Of a stretch of DNA of 64,000 bases, positions 37,001 through 46,930 are shown one piece after another. The stretch spans positions 43,500,645 through 43,564,644 of the forward strand of contig NC_090281.1 of assembly GCF_037392515.1 (NCBI RefSeq). The letters run 5' to 3'. Made by a program: the position numbers and the translations under genes. Under the pieces are notes generated by a model, which was not told the DNA's origin, ran no database searches, and saw only the letters and a list, made by a program, of their open reading frames with translations. This DNA comes from Haliotis asinina (Eukaryota; Mollusca; Gastropoda; Lepetellida; Haliotidae). Positions within the stretch are counted from its first letter, which is position 1, and each line of letters starts with the position of its first letter.

Positions 37001-40000
37001 AGTTAATAATATAATATATATATATATCAGAATAAGAAGTTGCACCAACCTGGACTTATGTTCCTTGGCATATCTCACGATGTACCTCATAGCTTGCTTT
37101 ATTTCACTCACAATTTTGTCCATGGAAGCTGAAAGAAACACTACAATTAAACACCTACCAACAGTGTATTCTTTGAGTCAGAAAGTAATTATGTGAATTT
37201 CAAATTTAAAGGACCACTAAACTCAATTTTTTGGTACTCTTTTTATCACTGCATATGACAGACCTTTGGTTAGTCATAAACGAAACACCATTTTCTTTTC
37301 AAAACAACTTGTGGTTAATTAATACCAAGCGCTTAAAAGTTGCTAAAACGCCGTCTGCTTCTCTCTCGCCCACAAACAAAACCGCAGACAGGTTATGTAA
37401 CTCTGTCGCCAGAGCCCTACAGTGATGTCATAGAAGGAACGGTTTCCAGCTAAATGTATAGAAAATGTGTAGGAAGCTCGTCATTTTGCTGATTTCTCGA
37501 TGTCACCAAAGACATGACGAATTGTTGTGTTGCCGTCAATTGTTCCTTGGGGTCGGGTGATGGTGTCACTATGGACAGATTTCCACCAGACTCTGTAGTT
37601 TGTGCTTCAGTTGATTGTTAGTGTGTGAGAAGTGAGCTTTGTGGAAGCCTGTGGTATATACTAAAGCGGATGGTTCGCCCCCTACCACACTTCCAGGATA
37701 GAAAATGGAGTTCAAGTTTCATCAAGTTTAAAAAATCAAGACTGCTTACTACACATTGCTGACCAAAAGGATTTTGCATGGATATAACACTTTCTTCCTC
37801 AGAAACGAGGTTGTGGTCGAAGTGACAATATTATCGTAAGTAATATTATATTGACCCCTTATATTGACCTATTCCAAGAGTGAAATTGTTATGTTATAAG
37901 CAATGTCATGTAAAATCCTATTGTCCATCAAGAAAATACATATTTTACTACCAGTAGAAAGTAATTTGATTTTGTAAGTCGGTGAAAACAAATTTAAATA
38001 GCATTCATCCTCAGATAGGGCGCTGCCATTTTCGAAAATCGTGAAGTCACGGGCTAAAGTCTGTTAGAATTATTGAGACTATGATTTGTTCTCTTCAAGT
38101 TAGAAAATCAAAACTACTTTTTACTGATAGTTAAATATGCATTTGACGAAAACAATGATTCTGTTGAAAGCTACGACAACGTATTAAAAACAAAAGTGCA
38201 AATGTTAAAATTAAAATTATAGGAGCAATGTCAGACTATATCCATCAATATCCACAAAAACAATTCATCTGCAGATTTCCCAAGTGATGTGTCTTTTAAC
38301 AGTCTAATATACGAAAACGTGATGTATCGTTTCAGGTTTTTCACTTTGATGTATAGTTTCATTGGATACCCAAGATAGCACACCTGACAACTGTAATTGC
38401 ATAATGTGCGTCATTCTTTTTAAAAAGTTATTTAGTTAGCCAATAATGAGCAATCAATCAATGTATTGGCGGTTAATCCTTTGAAAGAAGGGCGTTGTTT
38501 TACATAAACACAGACACGACAGAGTGTATTCAGTATAGATTAGTAAATGTACATACATAAACACTACCTTTTGACAAATCCCCCATTTAAATCCCCATAA
38601 AACTAATTAATCAATCAGTGTGTTATTGGTTAATCCTTTGATCGATCCAGACAAAAGAAATGCCAAATGGGGGCCTTTGTCGGGTAATCTAAGTGGCGTT
38701 ACCACTAATTATATCTGTTATAAATTCATTAACTGAGCATCAAGTGAATGATGACAAATAACGTGTAGGTTTATACCACCTAACACGGATTACAACCTAG
38801 CCACACCAAGTGATTTTGACAGAATCGTCTATGAAAACAAGGGTTATAACTGGAAAACTAGGCAAAGCAGGAGACAAACCTAAATGATAGTAGATTGTGA
38901 GAACATGCAGCTTTCATTTTTCTCAACAGTTTTCGCGATTTCAGGTTTGCGCAAACCGGTAAACGAAATAGTTCAACCCCTGAAATGTAGATGAATACTG
39001 CACAGACCCTCATTTCTATACCCACTATTATGTCACGGAGACGCGCCGCTCTGATTGGTTGAAATTTCGTTTGCGGTTGAGAATTGTGCACTGTTGACAA
39101 AAAGGTCGATTTAAGGTAATTAAAGATCAAAATGAGCATTTTTAATGACGGGGTTTCATTTATAACGATGTCAGCAAGTGATTTTGCGTTTGTACCCTAT
39201 AAGTGTATATGTGACCTTTAAGGCAGAAGCCTAATCCATCTAGACAATTCAATAATTCCATACATCTGCCACAAGCACCCGATTTCGTTTCGATTTCTGC
39301 TTAAACTCGCACATGTTGCAAATTCCTACATGATGCTGCATGGAAACTGAAAGCAAGTAAACCTTACATAAAGAACCCGTCCTTCGTCTTCTTTTCACTT
39401 TGTGATTCCATGAAAATGCTATGATGTAGTGAATTGTTGGATGCATCAGTCAACAATATTTCTGCTACAACGCATCAGTTTCACTATGCTTGTACAAAGG
39501 GAGACAACCTCCCTACAGGTTCAAAGGGAGATAACTTACCTTCTGGCGCCAGGTCATAACCAACAGAAATCACTGTGGCACCAGCTTTACACAATGGAGG
39601 AGCCATAAACCCAGACATTTCCAACCTAGCAAGAAATCAAACATATTTTCATGGCATTATGAAAAGAGGACAATAAACACATCACTAAAAAGTATTTGGT
39701 ACAATGACTCTGTAATGTTACACTTGGTTGATTGCTCTATTTGTTCTTTTTTCTAAAGTCATTTCCTCAAATGGAATCTATCGTCTGGATAAAGATGGAT
39801 TAAATAAATTGCAAAACAAGGAAATCAAAACAATTTCAATTTTAATGATATTTTGACCAGAGATTAGATTTTGAGATCAGACTGTGTCATCCAATGGCAC
39901 CCCATGATGCTGTGGTGGAAAATTGTATGAATCTTTCAAACAAGATAACAGTCCAGTATATAAATGGGTCTTCGATGTGATGAATGTATGCCTTAACCAC

Positions 40001-43000
40001 TCAGCTACCCCACCACACCCCATACACAAGGGATAACCCTTACTGACAACTAATTCATCTGAACCTGGAGCTACTTTGTTTGTTTGCTGTTGATTTTTTT
40101 ACATCACAATAATTCTTGGGATAGGAGCTTTATGGGCTACGTACCCCAGAGCCTGCCAGTATCCCCCATGGAGGTACACTAATATGGGAAGACCTGGAAC
40201 ACATAGAAACACATTGAAGACAGAGTCTGACAGTATCCACCATGGAGGTACACTAATACGGGAAGACCTGGAACACAGAAACACATAGAAGACAGAGCCT
40301 GCCAGTATCCACCTTGGAGGTACACTAATACAGGAAGACCTGGAACACATAGAAACACACTGAAGACAGAGTCTGCCAGTATCCACCATGGAGGTACACT
40401 AATACGGGAAGACCTGGAACACATAGAAACACATTGAAGACAGAGTCTGCCAGTATCCACCTTGGAGGTACAGTAATACGGGAAGACCTGGAACACATAG
40501 AAACACATTGAAGACAGAGTCTGCCAGTATCCACCATGGAGGTACACTAATACGGGAAGACCTGGAACACATAGAAACACATTGAAGGCAGAGTCTGACA
40601 GTATCCACCATGGAGGTACACTAATACGGGAAGACCTGGAACACAGAAACACATAGAAGACAGAGCCTGCCAGTATCCACCTTGGAGGTACAGTAATACG
40701 GGAAGACCTGGATCACATAGAAACTCATTGAAGACAGAGTCTGCCAGTATCCATCATGGAGGTACACTAATACGGGAAGACCTGGAACACATAGAAACAC
40801 ATTGAAGACAGAGTCTGCCAGTATCCATCATGGAGGTACACTAATACGGGAAGACCTGGAACACATAGAAACACATTGAACAATTTGAAGACAGAGCCTA
40901 CATAACATTTAATGCATCTGTGCAAGGTAATTCATTTTTGCACAAAATAAACTTATGGTGTCTTAATATGTTCCATAATGAAATTAAAAAAATAATTTGC
41001 CCTTTTCTTCCTGACAGGATGTAGTACACTGGTCTCAAATAACATTTCATATGTCAATCCACAACAAGGCAAAGCTTGATGGTTCCTTCAACAGCACAAC
41101 TTTGAAAAGACATAAAATGTATACTATTTTAGTACACTTGAAAACAGTTAATCTAAATAATAGCTTCAAATCAGAGAACTGAATGCAAATTTAAGATTAT
41201 TATACTAAAATAATATATATTCTTACATTATGATAAACACATTTTTTAACATGAATGCTTATTAAAAAACAGCAGAATTTATGAAAACAGCAAAGTTTGG
41301 ATACGTTTTTAAAAAGTTAGGTTCATTAACAACTTGAAATGAGTACCCAACATTTCTATTTTTTCTATTCTTTTCTGTCTTTCATTGTGATGGATTAAGG
41401 GGACAAGTAGTACTTCACAGCAAAAACTAAAAACAGAGTATGCAGCAGCTTAGTCTGTCGTACAGACCCTGAAGTATATATATCCAAGAAAGCCCATGCA
41501 AGTGTAGAAAATGTGGCAAGTCTAGATTTCCTTATGAAGAAAGTCTCAGGGCTCCATTTCATTATATTATTTTTTTCACTATGAACGTTTTTTTCAGTAA
41601 AATATGTTCATTTCAGAGACTAGCTGTTAGTCTAGCAGCAGCTCAACATTTGGCAAATATTTGATGTTTGTGTTTTGAAAGTGGGCTATAAAAAATTGAA
41701 TCAGTACCAGCCAATCAAGTGATTAACATCATGAGTACTGACATGTGTCACCAATAACATTTGTCACCTTTCATGACAAGCTGATGATCAGTTCTAAACC
41801 GGATCTTCATGGGTTGTTTGTTGTGAGTTTGTCAACATGATCATTGTGAAGTAGGTAAAGACTTACCATTTTTCTTGGCATTTTTGGCATTAAAGATATC
41901 AAGTTTCTGCTTCTCTCCCATTCCATAGGTGATGCCACTGTCACATTCAAGGCACCAATGAGCAACCTTAGTCCCTGCATGAAAACAATGTCAAACCTTA
42001 TGTGTTGTATAAACTGGAATTTGTCAAGAATACAATCAACTAGGCAGTGTTCGATTCCAATGTGTATATGTTAGTCTGAGAAAAATCTAGAAAGACCTGT
42101 TGGATATGCCAGCAACTCATGCTTGTCTCAGAATAGTATTGGTTTTCAGCAACTCATGCTTGTCATAACATTCCCTGTCCAGATACAGAAAACAGCCCTG
42201 CTGGAATGTTTGCTCCACCATGTAGATGAAATACTGCTTAGTGTGGTGTAAAAATAAAACTGACTCACTTAGGACAGGATGAGCTAACACTTTAACCAGT
42301 AAGCCACCCCCATCCCGTGGCAAACGAATCAGCTCTGTGGTTGATCTTACCTTCAGTGACAGATTTTATGTGTGCTTCAATGACCTCATCTGGTCCAAAT
42401 CTGTGGGACCATCGGCTCGGAGAGTAGTGATAATCAAGTTCCTGAAAACAAAGAAAGCTCGTCAGTATATTTTCAGTGCCTAAGTGAGACAACATTTACT
42501 GTGACTTCAATAAAAATAAAAGTGAAGCGTCCAGATTAAAGTGTTCGCTCATCAAGCTGAAAACCCAGATTCGATTCCCCACATGGGTACAATGTGTGAA
42601 GCCCATTTCTGGTGTCCCCTGCTGTAATATTGCTGGAATATTGCTAAAAGTGGCATAAAACACTACTCACTCAATCACAAGTTCAATCAAAATGTACATT
42701 TCTTTCTTCGATATTGAGCAATTTTCCTTTACTATGACAGCAAACTGAAGGTCGGGAGCACCTTTGTTTGACAGGTGATGCAGTGATCCATATGTCTAAG
42801 AATATCCTGACAGGGCACTCAACTACTTATTGTCTGGGTGATGGCTGGCTGGGTAACGAGGATCCTTGACTTGGCTGTCGCGAGTCCTTTTGTGAACTAA
42901 TTGATAATGGTGAGCAAGCATAGGAGAAAAGTTTCAACACGCTCAAATATAATATGTACTTTTTCAGCTTGCAAAAGAGAAATACTTCATTAGAGGACTA

Positions 43001-44330
43001 CCAAATGCAGTGATAGACAAGTAATGTGTTCACAATCAGATCAATAAATTGTTGGTGATATCATAAATGAGCATGTAACATTTGCTATTTGGGCTTTAAA
43101 AGTGAATCAACAGAATGGGAAGTTTAAAACAAACCCAAAACAAATAATTGTTAGTGTGATGACACGGCTGTTATATTATCTAATGTTAATATTGGTATCC
43201 TGCTTTACACCTAAACGAATGTAGACTAGAACACATAGTATTTCTCACAGCCCAACTGGATAATGCTGTATCACCTATCGGCTATCATTCAGCATTGTTG
43301 GGAGGATTTTGTCTTATTTCACAACTGAACAAAAAATGTCGCTCCTGATATACTTATTTGAAATGAATACCCAGATTTTGATAACAAGATGGGTATCTAA
43401 AAGTATAGCTATCCACTTGTAAATAGAAATACCCAAAAGTTTCAAAAGTATTGGTATCATATCCACATGGTCAGAGGCTTATCTGAAGCTCTGCAGTCAC
43501 CGTACCACATTATTTTCCCTAATACCTCGCCATCTGCGTAATGCTAAAGGCCTTAATGAAGCAAGTCTAGATTTCCCCTGAACCTCAGAACTCACTTGGG
43601 CTCCATTTAAATGGCTTTATTTGTTAATACAAAAACGTAAACTAAAATAATATATATTTTTACATTATGATAAACACATTTTTTAACATGAATGCTGATT
43701 AAAAAACAGCAGAATTTATGAAAACAGCAAAGTTTGGATAAGTTTTTAAAAAGTTAGGTTCATTAACAACTTGAAATGAGTACCCAACATTTCTATTTTT
43801 TCTATTCTTTTCTGTCTTTCATTGTGATGGATTAGGACAAGTAATACCGAACAGGAACACTTGGCAAATATTCAGCAGGGATGGATCAGCTTTTTGAGAC
43901 AAGGGAGAGGGTGGGGAGAGAGCCAGTGCACAGTTCATTTTCACCCATCCTCACAGGAGTTTCAATGCTCATTTAATAAACTTTCAGGACAGAAGGTGGG
44001 GGTGTGCACCCCTGCACCCACCCTCTGGATCAATCCTTGTTTAAGGACTAAGCATTTGTCTAGCACACCACACACTTATGTTACATTTCCCAGCACACTG
44101 AAGCCAAGTGAGCTCCTGCAGTAAGCGGTTGTGACATATTCCACAAGCTTGATATGTCAACTAAATCAAAACAATTTACTTGCTCACTGCTATGGGAAAA
44201 CTGAGTGTGTCACAAGGGCTTGTCTCAGTCCCATTGTACATGACAGCACACTGAACAACAATCACAGACCAGCGACTGTTTTGTGGTGAGATATCCCAAC
44301 ACAAATACTCACTTTTTCTGGAATGGCCAT
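30893..44330 (-). CDS. AFMID: Kynurenine formamidase (arylformamidase), ten exons, complete
   Basis: It hydrolyses N-formyl-L-kynurenine to kynurenine and formate, the second step of the tryptophan-kynurenine pathway, in the cytosol. Minus-strand coding exons, 5' to 3': 44330-44313, 42441-42351, 41974-41867, 40193-40145, 39625-39540, 37128-37050, 36428-36325, 33502-33424, 32677-32542, 31096-30893. All junctions are GT-AG and all phases agree, giving 954 bases and 317 residues (the human enzyme is about 303). Key parts: YSPSRW (about 12-17), oxyanion motif HGGYW (81-85), nucleophile Ser152 in GHSAGAHLA, Asp237 in EYDPPEFRRQS, His269 in DTDHFDVIEKL. No signal peptide. MAIPEK was chosen as start because it splices in phase 0 to ELDYHYSPSRW. 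The final residues (CICFSRHWDHFKDW) are less family-like, so the C-terminus could differ. Exon 4 lies in a tenfold tandem array. Confidence 0.95.
31097..32541 (-). other. AFMID intron 9
   Basis: Contains a family A SINE (32075-32195) and, near 31265-31350, a degenerate hAT-like end (tagtgttgggaa). No exon seen. Confidence 0.5.
32075..32195 (-). repeat. tRNA-derived SINE (family A)
   Basis: aatatcacgacagagaacat, cagaaatgggcttcacaaat, gacccaggtcttaagc, ccactaggctacgccacc (reverse A box). Confidence 0.85.
32542..32677 (-). CDS. AFMID: AFMID exon 9 (catalytic Asp237)
   Basis: cctctgcag|GGAGGATG to GAAAAA|gtaaga, 45 codons. Contains ILIAVAEYDPPEFRRQS with the acid residue of the triad. Confidence 0.94.
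33424..33502 (-). CDS. AFMID: AFMID exon 8
   Basis: ctttccag|GTGCAG to CTGAATGA|gtatgt. Encodes ALVSGVYDLRPLTKTYVNEP, strongly family-like. Confidence 0.94.
33706..34665. repeat. 41-bp minisatellite with an optional 18-bp module
   Basis: About 22 units of ggtcatagtagtatattatc, actaaacacctgccccctaaa. Some units insert an extra actaagtagtatattatc (18 bases). Lies in AFMID intron 7. Confidence 0.97.
36325..36428 (-). CDS. AFMID: AFMID exon 7 (nucleophile Ser152)
   Basis: ggttacag|GGGTATC to ATCAAAG|gtcagg. Contains GIYLCGHSAGAHLAAMML, the G-x-S-x-G nucleophile elbow. Confidence 0.96.
36712..36860 (+). repeat. SINE-like family B copy (shortened)
   Basis: cgtttaacgccacactcag, aatattccagctatgtggc, tgcctcttacaacaagcatg. 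Confidence 0.85.
36877..36985 (-). repeat. tRNA-derived SINE (family A)
   Basis: tcagtgagtataggtttagc, aatattccagcaaaag, ttgggcttcatacatagt, cgggtcttcagcatgacagg. Confidence 0.82.
37050..37128 (-). CDS. AFMID: AFMID exon 6
   Basis: tctttcag|CTTCCATG to AGTCCAG|gttggt. Encodes the helix SMDKIVSEIKQAMRYIVRYA preceding the nucleophile elbow. Confidence 0.92.
37210..39217 (+). mobile_element. TTAA-flanked DNA transposon remnant, Kolobok-like
   Basis: A 2,008-base segment in AFMID intron 5 has TTAA on both sides (37206-37209 and 39218-39221). Its ends are similar but inverted (AGGACCACTAAACTC against AGGTCACATATACAC). Near its left end, ATG at 37514 opens a frame with MTNCCVAVNC and RFPPD, like the start of a THAP zinc finger; it stops after about 36 codons. 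TTAA target sites plus a THAP-domain transposase are known traits of Kolobok elements. The element is decayed or non-autonomous; the classification is inference. Confidence 0.5.
39540..39625 (-). CDS. AFMID: AFMID exon 5
   Basis: ttgctag|GTTGGAAA to CCAGAAG|gtaagt. Encodes GATVISVGYDLAPE, typical of the alpha/beta-hydrolase strand after the oxyanion loop. Confidence 0.94.
40145..40193 (-). CDS. AFMID: AFMID exon 4 (oxyanion-hole HGGYW)
   Basis: tgttccag|GTCTTCC to CTCTGGG|gtacgt, 49 bases, phase 1 to 2, encoding LPILVYLHGGYWQAL. This is the last of ten tandem copies in transcription order and the only one with a usable 5' splice site in the right place. Confidence 0.93.
40145..40890. repeat. 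72-74-bp array made of AFMID exon 4 copies
   Basis: Ten units, with the ggaggtac landmark at 40171, 40245, 40317, 40391, 40465, 40539, 40613, 40685, 40759 and 40833. Each holds the tgttccag|G acceptor and an exon 4-like sequence encoding LVYLHGGYWQ or LVYLQGGYWQ. The nine upstream copies continue from CTCTG into cttcaatgtg instead of a gtacgt donor. Confidence 0.97.
41205..41410. repeat. Long direct repeat, copy 1
   Basis: About 205 bases nearly identical to 43642-43845 (landmarks ataaacacattttttaacat and gagtacccaacatttctatt). The pair brackets AFMID exons 2 and 3. Confidence 0.96.
41452..41642. repeat. Dispersed repeat family C copy
   Basis: agtctgtcgtacagaccctg, agcccatgcaagtgtag, ctccatttcattatatta, ctgttagtctag. 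Confidence 0.88.
41690..41815 (+). repeat. SINE-like family B fragment
   Basis: accagccaatcaagtgatta, acatcatgagtactgacatg, ttctaaaccggatcttcatg. Confidence 0.75.
41867..41974 (-). CDS. AFMID: AFMID exon 3
   Basis: catgcag|GGACTAAG to AAAAATG|gtaagt, phase 1-1. Encodes YGMGEKQKLDIF, the strand before the oxyanion loop. Confidence 0.92.
42105..42275 (-). repeat. SINE-like family B copy, rearranged
   Basis: agcaactcatgcttgtc occurs twice, followed by catgtagatgaaatactgct and the tail aataaaactgactcactt. Confidence 0.7.
42351..42441 (-). CDS. AFMID: AFMID exon 2 (YSPSRW motif)
   Basis: gttttcag|GAACTTG to CTGAAG|gtaaga, 30 codons plus one base. Carries YSPSRWSHRFG, conserved at the N-terminus of the family. 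Confidence 0.93.
42536..42672 (+). repeat. tRNA-derived SINE (family A), well preserved
   Basis: Box-B-like agattcgattcc at about 42569, then gggtacaatgtgtgaagccc, tctggtgtcccctgctgta, ctggaatattgctaaaagtg, and the tail actactcactca. Confidence 0.92.
43642..43845. repeat. Long direct repeat, copy 2
   Basis: Partner of 41205-41410 with only a few substitutions and a 3-base indel. A family C fragment lies just upstream (about 43555-43610). Confidence 0.96.
44313..44330 (-). CDS. AFMID: AFMID exon 1 (MAIPEK)
   Basis: ATG to AAA|gtgagt, 18 coding bases, phase 0. Very short, but the junction is in frame with exon 2 and the donor is a strong match. Confidence 0.75.
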
Positions 44331-45439
44331 TTTCTGTGTTTCCCTGAAGTAAAATCTTCATTAAACCTAGCCAAACCTGAAACCGAAAGGCATTCATGCT
44401 AAACGCTTGTTCAAATACAACTTACATGTCAAATGAGATTTCTTTGATTCAAATACTTAGTACCAGTATGAAAGTATTTGCTCAAATGGTTCAGTGTTTC
44501 AACGAACCACTGTCAAAACCCCACAAAAAGACTGAAAGAAATAAAGTTACATTTTTCTTATATACCTTGACCAATCTATTGTTGATCAAATAAATGAAAT
44601 AAACTAATACTACACAGTGTTACTGTGAACACTTGCCAATGGTGTGGAATCACTTGATGGCGTTGCACACACTACATAGAACAAGCATGTATTGATGTAG
44701 AAGGTTAGAGATGTACAATCCACTGTAATATAACACAAGATGAGGTCATGTGAAATGGGTTTTAACTGGTGAGGTGTCAATAGATATCATCATTATAGCT
44801 TCATTAAACAATATTTGCATATTTTTTACTTTGGTTGTGCTAAAAGATAGATTTCAGTGTCTCCGCAGCACCAAACAAAACAGTCACTGAAGCAGGAAAA
44901 ACAGAATATTGTTACAATTTTACTGGTAATCAAGGTCAGACCAAATTTTTCATGTTTTTCAGATCTGCTAGTCACATTTTTTTTGAAATTTGAAAAAAAA
45001 AATACAAATAAAAATTAATTTTCCCTGCTCAAAAAAATCAAATCCAAATGTTGATATGATATATGTGAAATACTCTTGAAATCAATGTGAAACCAGAACT
45101 ATCTTTAGTTGATATGAATGAACTAGAAGTATTCACATGGAAACTCATGTGGGTTTTAACCTTGTTGATTACTTTCCCCATCCTGCCTGTAAGTTTTCTG
45201 AGAAAAAAATATTCTTTTTTAGTAAATAACAAAACAAGAAATTTAACTGTTCTAGCCTAAAGACAATCAAGATGACACTGAAATTTGAAGCAATGTTACT
45301 TTAAAAAAAATTGGTACAGGAATTTCTTCTTCCATTCCAAAAATGTTTTTTGTTTCTATTTCATACACTGTCTCTTTTGTCAAGGAAATGTACACCCAGT
45401 ACAGAGACATTCTCTCTGTGTTTCACGTACAGCATGCTG

Positions 45440-46015
45440 CCACATTCACAGAGTGAAATCATCAACCGTTATGAACTCACAGTCTGGTGTGTTAAAGTCT
45501 GACTCCATCTACCACATTCACAGAGTGAAATCATCAACCGTTATGAACTCACAGTCTGGTGTGTTAAAGTCTGACTCCATCTACCACATTCACAGAGTGA
45601 AATCATCAACCGTTATGAACTCACAGTCTGGTGTGTTAAAGTCTGACTCCATCTACCACATTCACAGAGTGAAATCATCAACCGTTATGAACTCACAGTC
45701 TGGTGTGTTAAAGTCTGACTCCATCTACCACATTCACAGAGTGAAATCATCAACCGTTATGAACTCACAGTCTGGTGTGTTAAAGTCTGACTCCATCTAC
45801 CACATTCACAGAGTGAAATCATCAACCGTTATGAACTCACAGTCTGGTGTGTTAAAGTCTGACTCCATCTACCACATTCACAGAGTGAAATCATCAACCG
45901 TTATGAACTCAAAGTCTGGTGTGTTAAAGTCTGACTCCATCTACCACATTCACAGAGTGAAATCATCAACCGTTATGAACTCACAGTCTGGTGTGTTAAA
46001 GTCTGACTCCATCTA
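45440..46015. repeat. 72-bp tandem array, eight nearly identical copies
   Basis: Each unit contains ccacattcacagagtgaaat, catcaaccgttatgaactca and gtgttaaagtctgactcc. Only one copy has an internal difference (cacagtctgg to aaagtctgg in copy 7). The plus strand stays open as 24-residue repeats (HIHRVKSSTVMNSQSG). Lies about 1.1 kb upstream of the AFMID start, on the other strand. Not called as a gene. Confidence 0.97.
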
Positions 46016-46204
46016 CAACCATTTGTACCCTGACATGTTGAACTGGATGTGTTGAATTAGTGGTTTGTCTCAAACTCAATTTGATAAGTTAAAACTCACA
46101 CCACAACTTAATGCAAGAATGTGAATTATTCAACAATATATGGTTTGCTGGCTAGTTGGATTGTTGTGGCATTGAGCAATATACATGTACCACATTTTTT
46201 GGCA

Positions 46205-46380
46205 GTGGGCTGTAAATAATCAAGTCTGGACCAGACAATCCTGTGGCTTACAATCATAAGCATTGACCTACACAATTGGAATATGATGACGTGTCAACCA
46301 AGTCAACGAGTCGCTGTGAGTCGCCTCTTATGACAAGCATGGGCTGTTGAAGACCATATCTAAACCAGATCTTCATGGGA
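46205..46380 (+). repeat. SINE-like family B copy
   Basis: gctgtaaataatcaagtctg, gaccagacaatcctgtgg, cgcctcttatgacaagcatg. Confidence 0.88.
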
Positions 46381-46520
46381 AGAGACAAGCATGGTTTGCT
46401 GAAAACCAAATCTAATGGTGATCTTCATGGGAGGAGACAAGCATGGTTTGCTGAAAACCAAATCTAATGGTGATCTTCATGAGAGGAGACAAGTATGGTT
46501 TGCTGCATATAAAATCTGAT
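46330..46520. repeat. SINE B 3' segment expanded in tandem
   Basis: About four copies of a 52-base unit gacaagcatggtttgctgaa ... gatcttcatgggagga that continues the preceding SINE. Confidence 0.9.
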
Positions 46521-46589
46521 CCTGATCTTCACAAGTATGCAGAAGGTATTGGTTTTGTTTGATGGTAATAGCATCTCACATTGTTGATC

Positions 46590-46692
46590 ACTGGATTGTC
46601 TGGTCCAGACTCGATTATTTACAGACCGCTGCCATATAGCTGGAATATTGCTGAGTGTGGCGTAAAACTAAACTCACTCACTCACTCACTCT
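46590..46692 (-). repeat. SINE-like family B, tail part
   Basis: gatcactggattgtctggtc, gattatttacagaccgctgc, atatagctggaatattgctg, then an actcactcactcactcact tail. Confidence 0.93.
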
Positions 46693-46784
46693 TAGTATGA
46701 GAAAAAAGCTTGAACTGATGCAGGTCTCAAATGTGCACTACTTTGTTTAAACCCAATAGAAAATGCTGACATTCCTCATGAGAG

Positions 46785-46915
46785 AGTGAGTGAGTTTAGT
46801 TTTAAGTCGCTCTTAGCAATGTCACCATGGAGGATGCCAGAAATTGCTTCACTCACTGCACCCATGTGGAGAATGGGTTTTCGGCAAATGCTGAACTGCT
46901 AGGCTATCCCTATTC
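46785..46915 (-). repeat. tRNA-derived SINE (family A), degenerate
   Basis: gtgagtgagtttagttttaa, ggatgccagaaattgcttca, cccatgtggagaatgggttt. Confidence 0.82.
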
Positions 46916-46930
46916 CCATGACATACCTAG

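Noticed and set aside
40099..40652. Minus-strand frames of up to 157 codons through the AFMID array
   Set aside because: They read repeat copies in shifting frames; only the terminal 49-base copy fits the gene.
42536..42672. tRNA-gene-like sequence with box A/B motifs
   Set aside because: It continues into the family A SINE body and tail and cannot fold as a complete tRNA; it is a retroposon head.
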